The translations under genes were made by a program, and so were the position numbers. The notes below the pieces were generated by a model that was not told the origin of the DNA, made no database searches, and saw only the letters and a list, made by a program, of their open reading frames with translations. A stretch of DNA of 64,000 bases from JAPYTK01 sp964401935 (GTDB taxonomy: Bacteria; Myxococcota_A; Polyangia; Polyangiales; Polyangiaceae): positions 1-64,000 of the forward strand of contig CAYOAL010000015.1 of the NCBI GenBank assembly GCA_964401935.1, read 5' to 3'. Each line of letters opens with the position of its first letter. The first letter of the stretch is position 1. Shown here piece by piece: positions 35,064 through 44,135 of the stretch.

Positions 35064-35174
35064 ACGCTCCAGTCTGGGCCCAACGCGCACGCTCCAACAT
35101 CGGCGGACGTCCCACAGATCCTCGCGTTCGTCCCAAGCTCGTCGTCGGGGACGCGGCGGCGCTATGCTCGGTGG

Positions 35175-36101
35175 ATGGAAGCGCTCGAGACCGTGCTCCG
35201 CTCCGTGCGCATCGGCACCAGCTTGCTCTCGCGGGCTCGCTACGGGGAACCATGGTCGGTCGTCACGCGTGGGGCTCCGTTCCCCATCTTGCACGCGGTC
35301 GTGGAGGGCACCTGCCTCCTGGTCCGCTCGGGCCAGGCCGCAGTTCAACTCCAGGCCGGCGACGTGGTGGTGCTCCCCAAAGGCCCGCCCCACGTCATGG
35401 CGAGCCGTGAGGCGCTCGAGCCGGTCCCCGTTCCCAAGCTCGTCTCGAGCTGCGACGGCGGGGTGAGCCACATCGAGCACGGTGGCCCCGGCGCGGCGTG
35501 TCTGCTCCTGTGCGGCACCTTCCATCTCGACCACGAGGCTGGCGGGTGGCTGCTCGAGATGCTCCCTCCGCTCATCCATATGCGGCCCGACGGCGCGGTG
35601 ATGACCGCGTTCATCGATGGGACGCTCCGCCTCCTCGACAGCGAGGTAGAGCGACGCGGAACGGGGAGCTCGGCGGTGGTGGCGCGCCTCACCGATCTGC
35701 TCGTGCTGCATGCGTTGCGCGGAGAGATGGAGAGCGGCGGCACCCCGGTCGGGTGGCTCGCCGCGGTACAAGACGAGCGGATCGGAAGAGCGCTCGCGCG
35801 TATGCACGAGTCCCCCGGGGCAGATTGGTCGGTGACGAAGCTCGCGGCGCTGGCTGGCATGTCGCGCACGCGCTTCTTCGAGCGCTTCACCAGCCTCGTG
35901 GGAGAGCCCCCAAAACAGTACCTCGCGCGCTGGCGCGCCACCGCGGCGGCCGACCTCATTCGGCGCGAGAACGTCAGCATCGCTGAAGCCGCGGACGCCG
36001 TCGGCTACCGCTCCGAGCAGGCGTTCACCTCCGCGTTCCGACGCCACCTCGGAGTGAGCCCCGCCGCCTTCCGAAGACGAGCACGGGAGCTCACGCAGTA
36101 G
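35175..36101 (+). CDS. AraC-family transcriptional regulator
   Basis: 308 residues from the ATG of MEALETVL. The N-terminal cupin-like sensor domain (about 10-185) includes VQLQAGDVVVLPKGPPHVM. The C-terminal AraC DNA-binding domain (about 205-305) has both helix-turn-helices: WSVTKLAALAGMSRTRFFERF and VSIAEAADAVGYRSEQAFTSAF, ending in VSPAAFRRR. It is divergent from the ABM-like lipoprotein gene and is the likely regulator of that lipoprotein-VOC unit, sensing a small molecule in the cupin. Confidence 0.93.
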   Translation: MEALETVLRSVRIGTSLLSRARYGEPWSVVTRGAPFPILHAVVEGTCLLVRSGQAAVQLQAGDVVVLPKGPPHVMASREALEPVPVPKLVSSCDGGVSHIEHGGPGAACLLLCGTFHLDHEAGGWLLEMLPPLIHMRPDGAVMTAFIDGTLRLLDSEVERRGTGSSAVVARLTDLLVLHALRGEMESGGTPVGWLAAVQDERIGRALARMHESPGADWSVTKLAALAGMSRTRFFERFTSLVGEPPKQYLARWRATAAADLIRRENVSIAEAADAVGYRSEQAFTSAFRRHLGVSPAAFRRRARELTQ

Positions 36102-36134
36102 CGAGCCACGCGAAGGAGGCGCGATGGCTCGACA

Positions 36135-39100
36135 TCAGTCGCCGTAGACGTGCTGGGGGGAAGACCCCACCTCTTGGGGTGGAGCCGCCACCAAGGTCGC
36201 GACGGCGGTGGCGAGTCGGTCGGCGTCGATCGGCTTGGCGAGGTGCATCTGAAACCCGGCGTCCAACGCTCTCCGGCGATCTTCCTCGCCAGCGAGGGCC
36301 GTGAGCGCAGCCACCGGCACCGCCATCTCGCCGCGGTCAACCCGCAGCTTCTTGATGAACGCGTAGCCGTCTTCTCCGGGCATCGCGATGTCGCAGAGGA
36401 TCACCTGCGGAGCGAACTCCTCGAAGGCGGCGAGCCCCTCGGCCACGGAGGGCGCGGCGCGCACCTCGGCGCCTTGCCCCTCGAGCATCGCAGCGCACGC
36501 CTCCCGCGTGTCGTCGTCGTCCTCGACGAGGAGCACACGGACGCCGCTGATGCTGCGCGTGACGGTGCTCCGGGTGGCCGACGTGGCGGCGCCGTCGTGC
36601 GCGGCGAGCGGGAGCATCACCGTGAAGGTTGCGCCGCGGCCCTCGCCCGCGCTCTCCGCGCGGACCCGGCCGCCGTGCACGTTCACGATGTGGCGAACGA
36701 TGGCCAGCCCGAGGCCGAGCCCGCCGTGGGACCGGGTCATCGAGCTCTCCGCTTGAACGAACCGATCGAACAGATGCGGGATGAGCTCGGAGCGAAGCCC
36801 GATGCCAGTGTCGGTCACCGAGAGGTGAGCGCTCCCGTCGATCGCCTCGAGGCTGACGGTGACCTTCCCTCCCGAGGGCGTGAACTTGATGGAGTTGTTG
36901 AGGAGGTTGCTGGCCACCTGTTGCAAGCGGGCTGGATCGCCGTGAACGGGGGGGAGGTGCCCGCGGATGGTGAGCTCGAGCGACACCCCTTTCGCGGCCG
37001 CAGAGGGCTGCGCCACGTCGACCGCGCCATGGACGACGCTCGTGAGATCGACGGCCTGGAGATCCAGCATCAGCTTCCCGGAGACGATGCGCGAGATGTC
37101 GAGGAGATCGTCGATCAACCGTGCTTGGTTTCCCACCGCGCGCTCGATCGCGGCGCTCGCCCGAAGGACCTTCGCGTCCTTCGTGTCCGTCTGCTTGAGC
37201 AGCTGCGCCGACATCAGGATCGTGTTGAGCGGCGTTCGCAGCTCGTGTGAGAGCGTCGCGAGGAAGAGGTCCTTGGCGCGGTTGGCTTGCTCCGCCTCCA
37301 CGCGTGCCTGCTTCTCCGAAGCCTCGAGCTGGTAGCGCTCGGTCACGTCCTCGATGGCGAAGAGCGCCATCGGGTCGCCGCTCGCGCTCACGATCGGACA
37401 GCCGGCGACCACCAGGTGGCGACGGGCATCATCAGGAAACGTGCAATGGACCTCGAGCCCTTGAAACGACGCCCGGCCGGCCAGACAACGCTCGGTGGCC
37501 TCGCGGAGGTTTGGCACATCCAGCGCCCCGGCGCCCAGCTCGAACAGCCCGAGTTGCTCCGTCGCGTTCGTTCGCCACGGGAAGCTCCTCACAAAGTGGG
37601 GGTTACTCGACACGACGCGCTCGCTCTTGTCCACCACGACCAGCGCCATCGGCACGGTCTCGACGATGCTGTTGGCGTAGTCGCGGGCGCGTTCGGCTCC
37701 CTCGAGCGCGCGCTTCAACACGTCGACGTCGAGGAACGAGAGGACCGCGCCGTCGAGGCGGTTGTCGGTGGTCCGGTAGGGCCGCACGTGCAGCGTGAAC
37801 CAGCGACCGTCGAGCCCTTGAACCTCGTATTCCTTCGGGGCGCACAGCTCGATCGTCTCGCGAATTTTGCCGACCAAGTCGTCGATCTTCACCTTGAGCT
37901 TCACGTCGTCGATCGGGCGACCGAGGTCGCCGGGGAGGAGGCTCGAGATCTCCCGAGCGGTGGGCGTGAAGCGCCGGATTCGAAGCGCGTTGTCCACCAT
38001 GATCACAGGGATCTGAACGCTCTCGAGCACGTTCACGAGGTCGCTCGCGACGACGTCCAGCTGCCGATTTCGGTGGCTCAGCTCGTCGTTGAGGGTGGTG
38101 AGCTCCTCGTTCGTGGATTGGAGCTCCTCCTTCGCGCTCTGGAGCTCCTCGTTGGTACTCTGGAGCTCCTCGTTGGCGGCGATCAGCTCCTCGTTGGTGG
38201 CGCCGAGCTCCTCGGTCGTGTCCTGATGCTCGCCCGCGATCGCTTGGAGGTAGTCTCGGGTCGAGGTCAGCTCCCCGCGCAGTCGAGTCATCTCCTCGTC
38301 GGCCGCGCTCCGAAGGGCGGGTTCGATGCTCGCGGGGGCAGGCCGCGCACCGCCTTCGGCGCTCACCCGGGCGGTGAGGTCTTCGAACACGACGAGGAAG
38401 TATTGCTCCGCAACCGTCGTACCGCGCGCGAGCGGCACCACCTCGAGGTTGATCGAACGCGCTGGCGCGTCGTCCGTGATCAGCACGCACCGCTTGCTGA
38501 CGGCCAGCGCCTGGGATCTCGCCGCTTCGAGCGCCTCGCGCAGGGGTCCCGCGAGCCCCTCGTGAGCCAGCTTGAGGATGTTCGTCTGCGGTTGCCCGGG
38601 AGGCGACTCGAGGAAGTCGCCGGTGCGACCGCGAAACTGGATCACCTCCAGCCGTTCGTTGACGACCACTCCCGGAGGGGCATAGCGGGCGAGGAGGACA
38701 TGGTCGGCCTGCCGCTGCGCGTCTCGCGCGGGTTGGGGTCGCTGAACGGGTTGAAAGACGGGGAGGCTCGACTCGGCCTCGCGACCGAGCGCGAGCGGGT
38801 ACTCGATCCTCGGGCTCTCACCCGTCTTGGCGAAGATTCGACTCTCCTTGTCGACGGGCACGAAGAGCTCACCGAACTCGCGAATGCCTTCGCTGCGGCC
38901 TAGAAAGAGGTATCCCGGCTTGTTCAGGCAATGGTGCAAGAGCGGCAGCACCCTCCGCTGCAGCTCGGCGTCGAAGTAAATGAGCACGTTGCGACAGCTG
39001 ATCAGGTCGAGCTTGGCGAAGGGCGGATCTCGCGTGAGATCGTGCCGCACGAACACACAGAGCTCGCGGACCTGCCTGCCGATGCGGTACCGGCCCTCCG

Positions 39101-40295
39101 TGCGCTCGAAGAAGCGCTCGATACGCTCGGCGCTCACCCCTTCGAGATCCGACTCCGAGTACACGCCGGCCCGGGCCGTCTCGATCGCACGGTCGCTCAG
39201 GTCGGAGCCGAAGATCTTGATCGACAGGGTTTGGCGCCGCACGCCAAGCACCTCGAGCAAGCTCATGGCGATCGAGTAGGCCTCCTCGCCCGTGGAACAG
39301 CCGGGGACCCACACGCGGAAGCTCGCGTCCTCGAGCTTCCGCGCGAGGAGCTCGGGGATGACGACCTTCGCGAGCGCCTCGAACGCGGAGGCGTCACGAA
39401 AGAACGATGTCACATGGATGAGGATGTCCTGGGCGAGCGCCTTGCACTCCTCGGGGTCGATGTCGAGCGACTCGGCGTACTGCTTCATCGAGCCGATGTG
39501 GCGCAGCGCCATCCGCCTCTCGATTCGGCGCAGGATGGTGGGGGGCTTGTAGCCTCTGAAGTTGGATTGGGTGTGGCGACGCACCGCGGTGAGGATGGTG
39601 TCGAAGCTCCCGTTGTCGTCGGGCTCGGTCTCGTCCGGGCCGCCCTCGGCGATCTCCGGTCCTGCGAGGTACACATGTCCGCTGAGCCGCACGAGCTCGC
39701 TCGCGATCTCTTCGGGCGTTGACCGGAAGTCGACGACGTCGGCGGCGATCGCGCTCTCGGGCATGCTGCGAAACTGCGCAGACGTCGGGTCCTGAGCGAA
39801 GGTGATCCCCCCCACCGCCTTGATCGCCCGGAGCCCCTCGGTGCCATCGGAGGCGGAGCCCGACAGGACGACCCCGACGGCTCGCTCCTGAGAGTCGGCC
39901 GCGAGCGCGCGAAAGAAGGCGTCGATAGGGAGATGGAGATTGCGCGTCTGCTGCCGAGGGATGAGGGTGAGGACCCCTTCGTGGATGGTCAGATCGGCGT
40001 CGGGCGGGATGACGTAGACGTGGTTGGGCTCGGCGCGCGTGCTCGCGGTCACCTCGAGGACGGGCATCCGGGCATCGCCCGCCAGCACGCTCGAGAGCAT
40101 GCTCGGGCGCTCTGGATCGAGGTGCTGGATGACCACGAAGGCCATGTCGGTGTCTCCGGGCAAGCTAGAGAACAGCCGCCGCAGCGCCTCGAGGCCCCCC
40201 GCCGACGCACCGATCGCCACGACCGGAGTGTCCGACGTCACCGACGTCACCGACCCGTCGCCTGCGCTCTCTGTCTTGTCCCGCGCCTCGCGCAC
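36135..40295 (-). CDS. CheB-CheR-PAS-histidine kinase-receiver fusion protein
   Basis: 1386 residues. Domains in order: CheB methylesterase (about 23-205, with GASAGGLEAL, QHLDP and SGSASDGTEG carrying the Ser-His-Asp triad); CheR SAM methyltransferase (about 225-490, CSTGEEAYSIAMSLLE); a long coiled coil of 'TNEELQS' repeats (about 690-745); two PAS domains (about 755-990); HisKA with phospho-His near 1016 (LSHELRTPLN); HATPase (NLLNNSIKFTP, GGLGLGLAIV); and a C-terminal receiver with Asp near 1301 (ILCDIAMPGEDG). All catalytic motifs look intact and there is no membrane helix. It probably integrates signals in the cytoplasm without a separate chemotaxis cluster. Confidence 0.95.
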   Translation of the reverse strand: MREARDKTESAGDGSVTSVTSDTPVVAIGASAGGLEALRRLFSSLPGDTDMAFVVIQHLDPERPSMLSSVLAGDARMPVLEVTASTRAEPNHVYVIPPDADLTIHEGVLTLIPRQQTRNLHLPIDAFFRALAADSQERAVGVVLSGSASDGTEGLRAIKAVGGITFAQDPTSAQFRSMPESAIAADVVDFRSTPEEIASELVRLSGHVYLAGPEIAEGGPDETEPDDNGSFDTILTAVRRHTQSNFRGYKPPTILRRIERRMALRHIGSMKQYAESLDIDPEECKALAQDILIHVTSFFRDASAFEALAKVVIPELLARKLEDASFRVWVPGCSTGEEAYSIAMSLLEVLGVRRQTLSIKIFGSDLSDRAIETARAGVYSESDLEGVSAERIERFFERTEGRYRIGRQVRELCVFVRHDLTRDPPFAKLDLISCRNVLIYFDAELQRRVLPLLHHCLNKPGYLFLGRSEGIREFGELFVPVDKESRIFAKTGESPRIEYPLALGREAESSLPVFQPVQRPQPARDAQRQADHVLLARYAPPGVVVNERLEVIQFRGRTGDFLESPPGQPQTNILKLAHEGLAGPLREALEAARSQALAVSKRCVLITDDAPARSINLEVVPLARGTTVAEQYFLVVFEDLTARVSAEGGARPAPASIEPALRSAADEEMTRLRGELTSTRDYLQAIAGEHQDTTEELGATNEELIAANEELQSTNEELQSAKEELQSTNEELTTLNDELSHRNRQLDVVASDLVNVLESVQIPVIMVDNALRIRRFTPTAREISSLLPGDLGRPIDDVKLKVKIDDLVGKIRETIELCAPKEYEVQGLDGRWFTLHVRPYRTTDNRLDGAVLSFLDVDVLKRALEGAERARDYANSIVETVPMALVVVDKSERVVSSNPHFVRSFPWRTNATEQLGLFELGAGALDVPNLREATERCLAGRASFQGLEVHCTFPDDARRHLVVAGCPIVSASGDPMALFAIEDVTERYQLEASEKQARVEAEQANRAKDLFLATLSHELRTPLNTILMSAQLLKQTDTKDAKVLRASAAIERAVGNQARLIDDLLDISRIVSGKLMLDLQAVDLTSVVHGAVDVAQPSAAAKGVSLELTIRGHLPPVHGDPARLQQVASNLLNNSIKFTPSGGKVTVSLEAIDGSAHLSVTDTGIGLRSELIPHLFDRFVQAESSMTRSHGGLGLGLAIVRHIVNVHGGRVRAESAGEGRGATFTVMLPLAAHDGAATSATRSTVTRSISGVRVLLVEDDDDTREACAAMLEGQGAEVRAAPSVAEGLAAFEEFAPQVILCDIAMPGEDGYAFIKKLRVDRGEMAVPVAALTALAGEEDRRRALDAGFQMHLAKPIDADRLATAVATLVAAPPQEVGSSPQHVYGD

Positions 40296-40398
40296 CCTTG
40301 CTCCTCTCGCGCCGCCCTCTCGCCCTCTCGAGCCTACGGCGGAATGCCAGCTCGCCCGAGGGGCAGCGTGGGAGATGCGGCGCGAGAGCGCTTACTTG

Positions 40399-40426
40399 GG
40401 TATAGGCCTTTGGCGGAAATTATCAA
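40399..40426 (-). promoter_or_regulatory. candidate promoter for the CheB-CheR hybrid
   Basis: On the minus strand, -35 TTGATA (40426-40421) and -10 TATACC (40404-40399) with a 16-bp spacer sit in a locally AT-rich patch. Transcription would begin near 40392, about 97 nt before the hybrid gene at 40295. Confidence 0.45.
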
Positions 40427-40530
40427 GGTCCAACTCGTCCGTGACAGGAGGGACGCCCACCAAGCTCGTGCGCTCGAGGGCGCCACGCGGTGCGCGTCAC
40501 ACTCCGCGCTGCGCTATCGTCGGGCCCGAC

Positions 40531-40923
40531 ATGACCTCGTTCTTGTGGTGGATCGGGCTCTACAACCTCCTCGGCCCGCTCGTCCTCGGCGCCATGCACG
40601 ACGAACGAGTGGCCAACTTCGTGTTGCGGCGGGCGACCGAGGTGGTGGCCGTCCCCTACGAGCACGGCGCCTTCGGGCGCATGTGGCTGTGGTGGGCGGC
40701 GACCACCAACGGTTTCGTCGGCGCGGTGATGATGCTCGCCACGCGCTGGCCGGAGGCAGCCCAGCGCGAGGTGGCGCTCTGTGCCTTCGCCGTGTACGCG
40801 GTCCTCTACGTCGTTCTGTGGGTCGGGGGCCGCGGTGAGAAGTGGGGGCGCGGCGTCCCCGTGGTGCACGGGCTCTGGCTCGCGCAGCTCACGTGGTGCG
40901 CGTGGGGCCTGTGGCTCGCGTAG
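40531..40923 (+). CDS. small four-helix membrane protein
   Basis: 130 residues from the ATG at 40531. Four hydrophobic segments (about 3-22, 50-68, 77-96 and 107-129) make it an integral membrane protein. A conserved-looking HDERVANFVLRRATEVVAVPYEHG loop follows helix 1. Family not recognised. It is divergent from the large hybrid gene and convergent with the FGE-like lipoprotein gene. Confidence 0.72.
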   Translation: MTSFLWWIGLYNLLGPLVLGAMHDERVANFVLRRATEVVAVPYEHGAFGRMWLWWAATTNGFVGAVMMLATRWPEAAQREVALCAFAVYAVLYVVLWVGGRGEKWGRGVPVVHGLWLAQLTWCAWGLWLA

Positions 40924-40994
40924 CCCGCCAAGCGAGAGAGCAGGGCGCGCCAAGAGCGCGCGGCGGTCGAACCGTCGTCGTGTGAATGCGACGA

Positions 40995-42134
40995 TCAGCG
41001 GATCTTCTGTCGCGATGGGTGGAGGATGCGCGTCTTGTCGCTCCCGTCCACCGCGCCAGGGCCGAGCGTCGTCCCGCACATGGTGTTGCAGCGGATGTTG
41101 CCGGGGGGGCAGGTGCACTCCCCCCGCGCCTTTCTGTCGAGCGCTTCCTTCATCTCCGCCACGGTAAACCCCGCGATCTGCTCGACACGCGCCCAGCTCA
41201 CGCCGTCGCGGAGCTGCTTTTGAGTGCGGCCCTCGGGGGTCGGCCCGTCGGCCTCCGCGCAACAACGGAACGACAAGAAGTACCCGAACGTCTCCTCGCC
41301 GTGGGTGTACACCTTCGGGCGACACTGGTTGCGTACGCCGCTGTACCAGGGCCCGCCCGTGTGCACGCTGGAGAACTTGGCGGCGCCCGACTCGCCGGCG
41401 CACACCTCGTCGGCGTTGCCGGGCATGTCCGCCACGCCAAAATCGCTCACGCAGTCGGGCTGCGACCCGCTGGGGACCCCTTTCCAGAGGCGCGCGAGCT
41501 CTTTCGGATCGCGCGCCGCCATCTTGGCGAGGCTCGGGTTGTCGAACGTGTGGTCGCCGTTGCATTTCTTCGGGTCGCGCGTGAAGCCGTAGGGGAACGG
41601 CTTCATGTCGGGGCCCTCGCACGCGAAGCTCCACTCCGTCTCGGTGCACAGGCGCTTCCCCACCGCGGCGCACTTCACCTGGGCCTGGTGGAAGTTGTTC
41701 ATCACCTCCGGACGCTGCCCCTTCTGATTGGGCCACTCGTACACGTCGACGCAGTAGCGCTTGGGCACCTTCGCCCCGACACATTTCGCGGTGGGCGCGA
41801 ACTGCTCGCACACGCGGATCTTGTTCTGGGGCGCAAACCACTCCACGAGGCAGCGGTGCTCCACGGTGGTGCAGTAGTCGCCAGCGACGAGGGCCATGTC
41901 GTGAGGGCAGGCCCTGGGCGCGTCGGGCACGGGCGCCACCGGCGCGGACCCCAGCGGCGCGGGCCCCACCGCCGGCGCGCCACTCGCTGCCGTCGCAGCA
42001 GCGCTGCCCACGAGCGGCGTCCCCGCCGTCCCTGCGGCGTCACCGGGCGCAGGCCGCGGCGCAGGAGACGGCGACGCCGTGCTGCACCCCACCCCCACGC
42101 ACAAAACCAACCCAAAGACACGAGCACCGCCCAT
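40995..42134 (-). CDS. FGE/SUMF1-like lipoprotein
   Basis: 379 residues from the ATG at 42134; the longer open frame has no lipoprotein start. Signal peptide with lipobox GVGC, then an Ala/Pro/Gly-rich linker to about residue 75. The rest is a formylglycine-generating-enzyme/sulfatase-modifying-factor-like domain: YCVDVYEWPNQ, AAVGKRLCTETEWSFACEG, PFPYGFT, then 'DMPGNADEVCAG' and 'YFLSFRCC'. Around a dozen cysteines suggest disulfides. Myxobacteria have many such surface FGE-like lipoproteins. The Cys pair of true FGE is not obviously present, so it may be a binding protein rather than an enzyme. Confidence 0.85.
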   Translation of the reverse strand: MGGARVFGLVLCVGVGCSTASPSPAPRPAPGDAAGTAGTPLVGSAAATAASGAPAVGPAPLGSAPVAPVPDAPRACPHDMALVAGDYCTTVEHRCLVEWFAPQNKIRVCEQFAPTAKCVGAKVPKRYCVDVYEWPNQKGQRPEVMNNFHQAQVKCAAVGKRLCTETEWSFACEGPDMKPFPYGFTRDPKKCNGDHTFDNPSLAKMAARDPKELARLWKGVPSGSQPDCVSDFGVADMPGNADEVCAGESGAAKFSSVHTGGPWYSGVRNQCRPKVYTHGEETFGYFLSFRCCAEADGPTPEGRTQKQLRDGVSWARVEQIAGFTVAEMKEALDRKARGECTCPPGNIRCNTMCGTTLGPGAVDGSDKTRILHPSRQKIR

Positions 42135-42489
42135 GGCCCAAGCGTAGCCGCGCGCCGCCAAGCCAGCCACGTACGGCAAGACGGCTGTCTGCGTTCTCCC
42201 CGAGCCGCCCACCGAGGGATGCGCCCCGTCGAGAACGGACGGGGCGACCAGGTCGAGCACCAGATCGTCGGGAGGCACTCCGTTGAGCGCCACAGATTGT
42301 CAGCGTCGCGGCGTGCATGCCGCGCGGGAGTCGTGGTGCACGGCGCCGCGTTCCGCCTGCGTGCGCCGCCCGGCGGCGGCGGCAAAGAGCGGTGGTCGTG
42401 TCGCGACTGCAAACCTGAATGGCGCGACGGTGCGCGCGAGCATCCGACGGCGCTTTCGCGGGCGGCGCGCCCGTGGCAGCTTGTCGGCG
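42135..42489. other. 355-bp divergent intergenic region with hairpin
   Basis: No supported gene. It separates the divergent FGE-like and YaeQ genes, so it should hold both promoters. A 9-bp stem CGCCCCGTC (42222-42230) / GACGGGGCG (42238-42246) with a 7-nt loop is the only clear structure. Confidence 0.5.
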
Positions 42490-43035
42490 ATGGGCACCGG
42501 AGCCACGATACGAACCTTGAGTATCTCGCTGTCGGACGTCGATCGCGGGGTGTATGAGGCGCTGGAGCTGCGGCTCGCGCAGCACCCGTCCGAGTCTCTT
42601 TCGTTCTTCTGGTCGAGGATTCTCAGCTACTGCCTCTCCTACGAGGAGGGCATCCGCTTCAGCAAGGAGGGCCTCTTCAACGCCGAGGAGGCGCCGGTGG
42701 CCGTCTTTCGCGCCGACGGCACGATGGCATGCTGGGTGGACGTGGGGGCCCCGTCCGCCGAGCGTCTCCACAAGGCCTCGAAGGCTGCCGACCGGGTCCT
42801 CCTCTACTCGGCGGTGAACATGACGCTGCTCCGTCAGGAGGCCGCGCGACGTCGAATCCACCGCGTGGACTCCATCGAGGTGTGGTCGCTCCCACCCGAG
42901 CTCCTCGAACAGCTCGGCGCGCGCACGGGTCGGAACATGTCGCTCGAGCTCGCGCGGACGGACAACCAGCTGTACATCACGTTCGCTGACGCGCTCATCG
43001 AAGCGACGGTGACCCCCCATCGCTTCGAGCCGTGA
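42490..43035 (+). CDS. yaeQ: YaeQ family protein
   Basis: 181 residues, the same length as Escherichia coli YaeQ. Family features: an N-terminal 'LSISLSDVDRGVYEALELRLAQHPSES' strand-helix (the YaeQ 'DxDRxxY...HPSE' pattern), then EGLFNAEEAPVAVF and CWVDVGAPSAERLHKASKAA (the WIDVGxPSxxRxHKAS block). YaeQ proteins have a PD-(D/E)xK nuclease-related fold but no firmly known function. The ATG at 42490 is the only good start. Confidence 0.9.
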   Translation: MGTGATIRTLSISLSDVDRGVYEALELRLAQHPSESLSFFWSRILSYCLSYEEGIRFSKEGLFNAEEAPVAVFRADGTMACWVDVGAPSAERLHKASKAADRVLLYSAVNMTLLRQEAARRRIHRVDSIEVWSLPPELLEQLGARTGRNMSLELARTDNQLYITFADALIEATVTPHRFEP

Positions 43036-43078
43036 TCCGCTCTCCTCGTCGTGTTCCTCGTGCCCCCCCGACCACGAC

Positions 43079-43969
43079 TCACGGCGGCGCTCGAAACGTG
43101 AGGAGCGTGGTACCGCCGAGCTCGATCTGCCAGCCGGCGGTCGCGTCTCTCCACACCTTGCTGCCATCGACGAGGCTCGGCTCACCCCAGCGCTCGACGA
43201 GCGCGACCGTCCAGAGGTCGGGATCGAACACGCGCGGGTTCATCGTCACTTCCTCGAGCTTGTCGTCGGAGTCGAAGGACGCGACCAGCTCCCAACCGAA
43301 GCCGTTGTCGGATCCCGGACCGAGCGGGAGGGCCGTCTTCGCGGCCGCCTTCACCTCCGCAGCCGTCATCCCTGGCCGAGCGGCGCTCAAGGCTCCCGGG
43401 AGCGCCGGCCTCTCACCCAGCGACAAAAGAGGTGACCGCGTGAAGCTCACCACACACGTCTCCGAGCACCCCTCGAGCTTGGCGAGCCACTCCTTGCCCA
43501 GCCACGCCTCGCCGCTCGTGCCGACGTTCGGCTTGCCCCACTTGGCCCTCGCCGCGTCGAGCTCCGCCTTCGAATAGGTGAACCGCAGCAGCGACACGAT
43601 CCCGACGTCACGATCGACCCAGACCTCGACGTTCTCCTTCCACATCAGGATCGTGCTGTCGCCGACGGCGCCCTTGGCGGTGGCGTCGCTGATGGCGCTC
43701 CCCGGCAGGATGTCGCGGCTCGGCGGCTCGATCGGAGCCGGAGTCCATCCCTTCGGTTCGACGCTCGCCTCCGGCGCCGGCTTTCCCGACGCCGCCGACG
43801 ACGACGCCGACCTCTTTCGTGGGCGCGCCTCCGAGACCGATGGCGCAGACTCGGCGTCGGGCTCGGAGTCCTTGGAGCAGCCGGCTGCGCTCAGCGCGAG
43901 CAACACCGCGAACGACCAGCGTGCGGGACCGGACAAGACAGACGGGAAGAACGCCGCGTGGCTCGACAT
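43079..43969 (-). CDS. lipoprotein of unknown function
   Basis: 296 residues from the ATG of MSSHAAFF. Signal peptide and lipobox SAAGC (Cys31), an Arg/Ser/Ala linker to about 75, then a globular domain with one region similar to WKENVEVWVDRDVGIVSLLRFTYSKAEL. It has a Cys pair (GCSETC) and a Trp-rich C-terminus (LWTVALVERWGEPSLVDGSKVW). Family not recognised. It is divergent from the helicase gene, and convergent with yaeQ 43 bp away. Confidence 0.8.
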   Translation of the reverse strand: MSSHAAFFPSVLSGPARWSFAVLLALSAAGCSKDSEPDAESAPSVSEARPRKRSASSSAASGKPAPEASVEPKGWTPAPIEPPSRDILPGSAISDATAKGAVGDSTILMWKENVEVWVDRDVGIVSLLRFTYSKAELDAARAKWGKPNVGTSGEAWLGKEWLAKLEGCSETCVVSFTRSPLLSLGERPALPGALSAARPGMTAAEVKAAAKTALPLGPGSDNGFGWELVASFDSDDKLEEVTMNPRVFDPDLWTVALVERWGEPSLVDGSKVWRDATAGWQIELGGTTLLTFRAPP

Positions 43970-43981
43970 GGGACGGGATAC

Positions 43982-44065
43982 GGGCGGCCGCCCACGATCT
44001 TCCTCCCCCGCCGAGGTGGCGGCGGGAAGTGGCGGCCGCCATGGCGGGTGGTGGCGGCCGCCACC
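43982..44065. repeat. three GCGGCCGC-centred palindromes
   Basis: GGGCGGCCGCCC (43982-43993), TGGCGGCCGCCA (44030-44041) and GGTGGCGGCCGCCACC (44050-44065) lie in the divergent gap between the lipoprotein and helicase genes. Adjacent GAGGTGGCGGC (from about 44013) pairs with the last palindrome's arm. Possible operator or structured DNA. Confidence 0.55.
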
Positions 44066-44135
44066 TCTTCCCAAGGGGCGGCGATGAAGTTTCGCGGGGA
44101 TCGGCGCGGCACGCGCATTGCGATGCACGGTGGCG

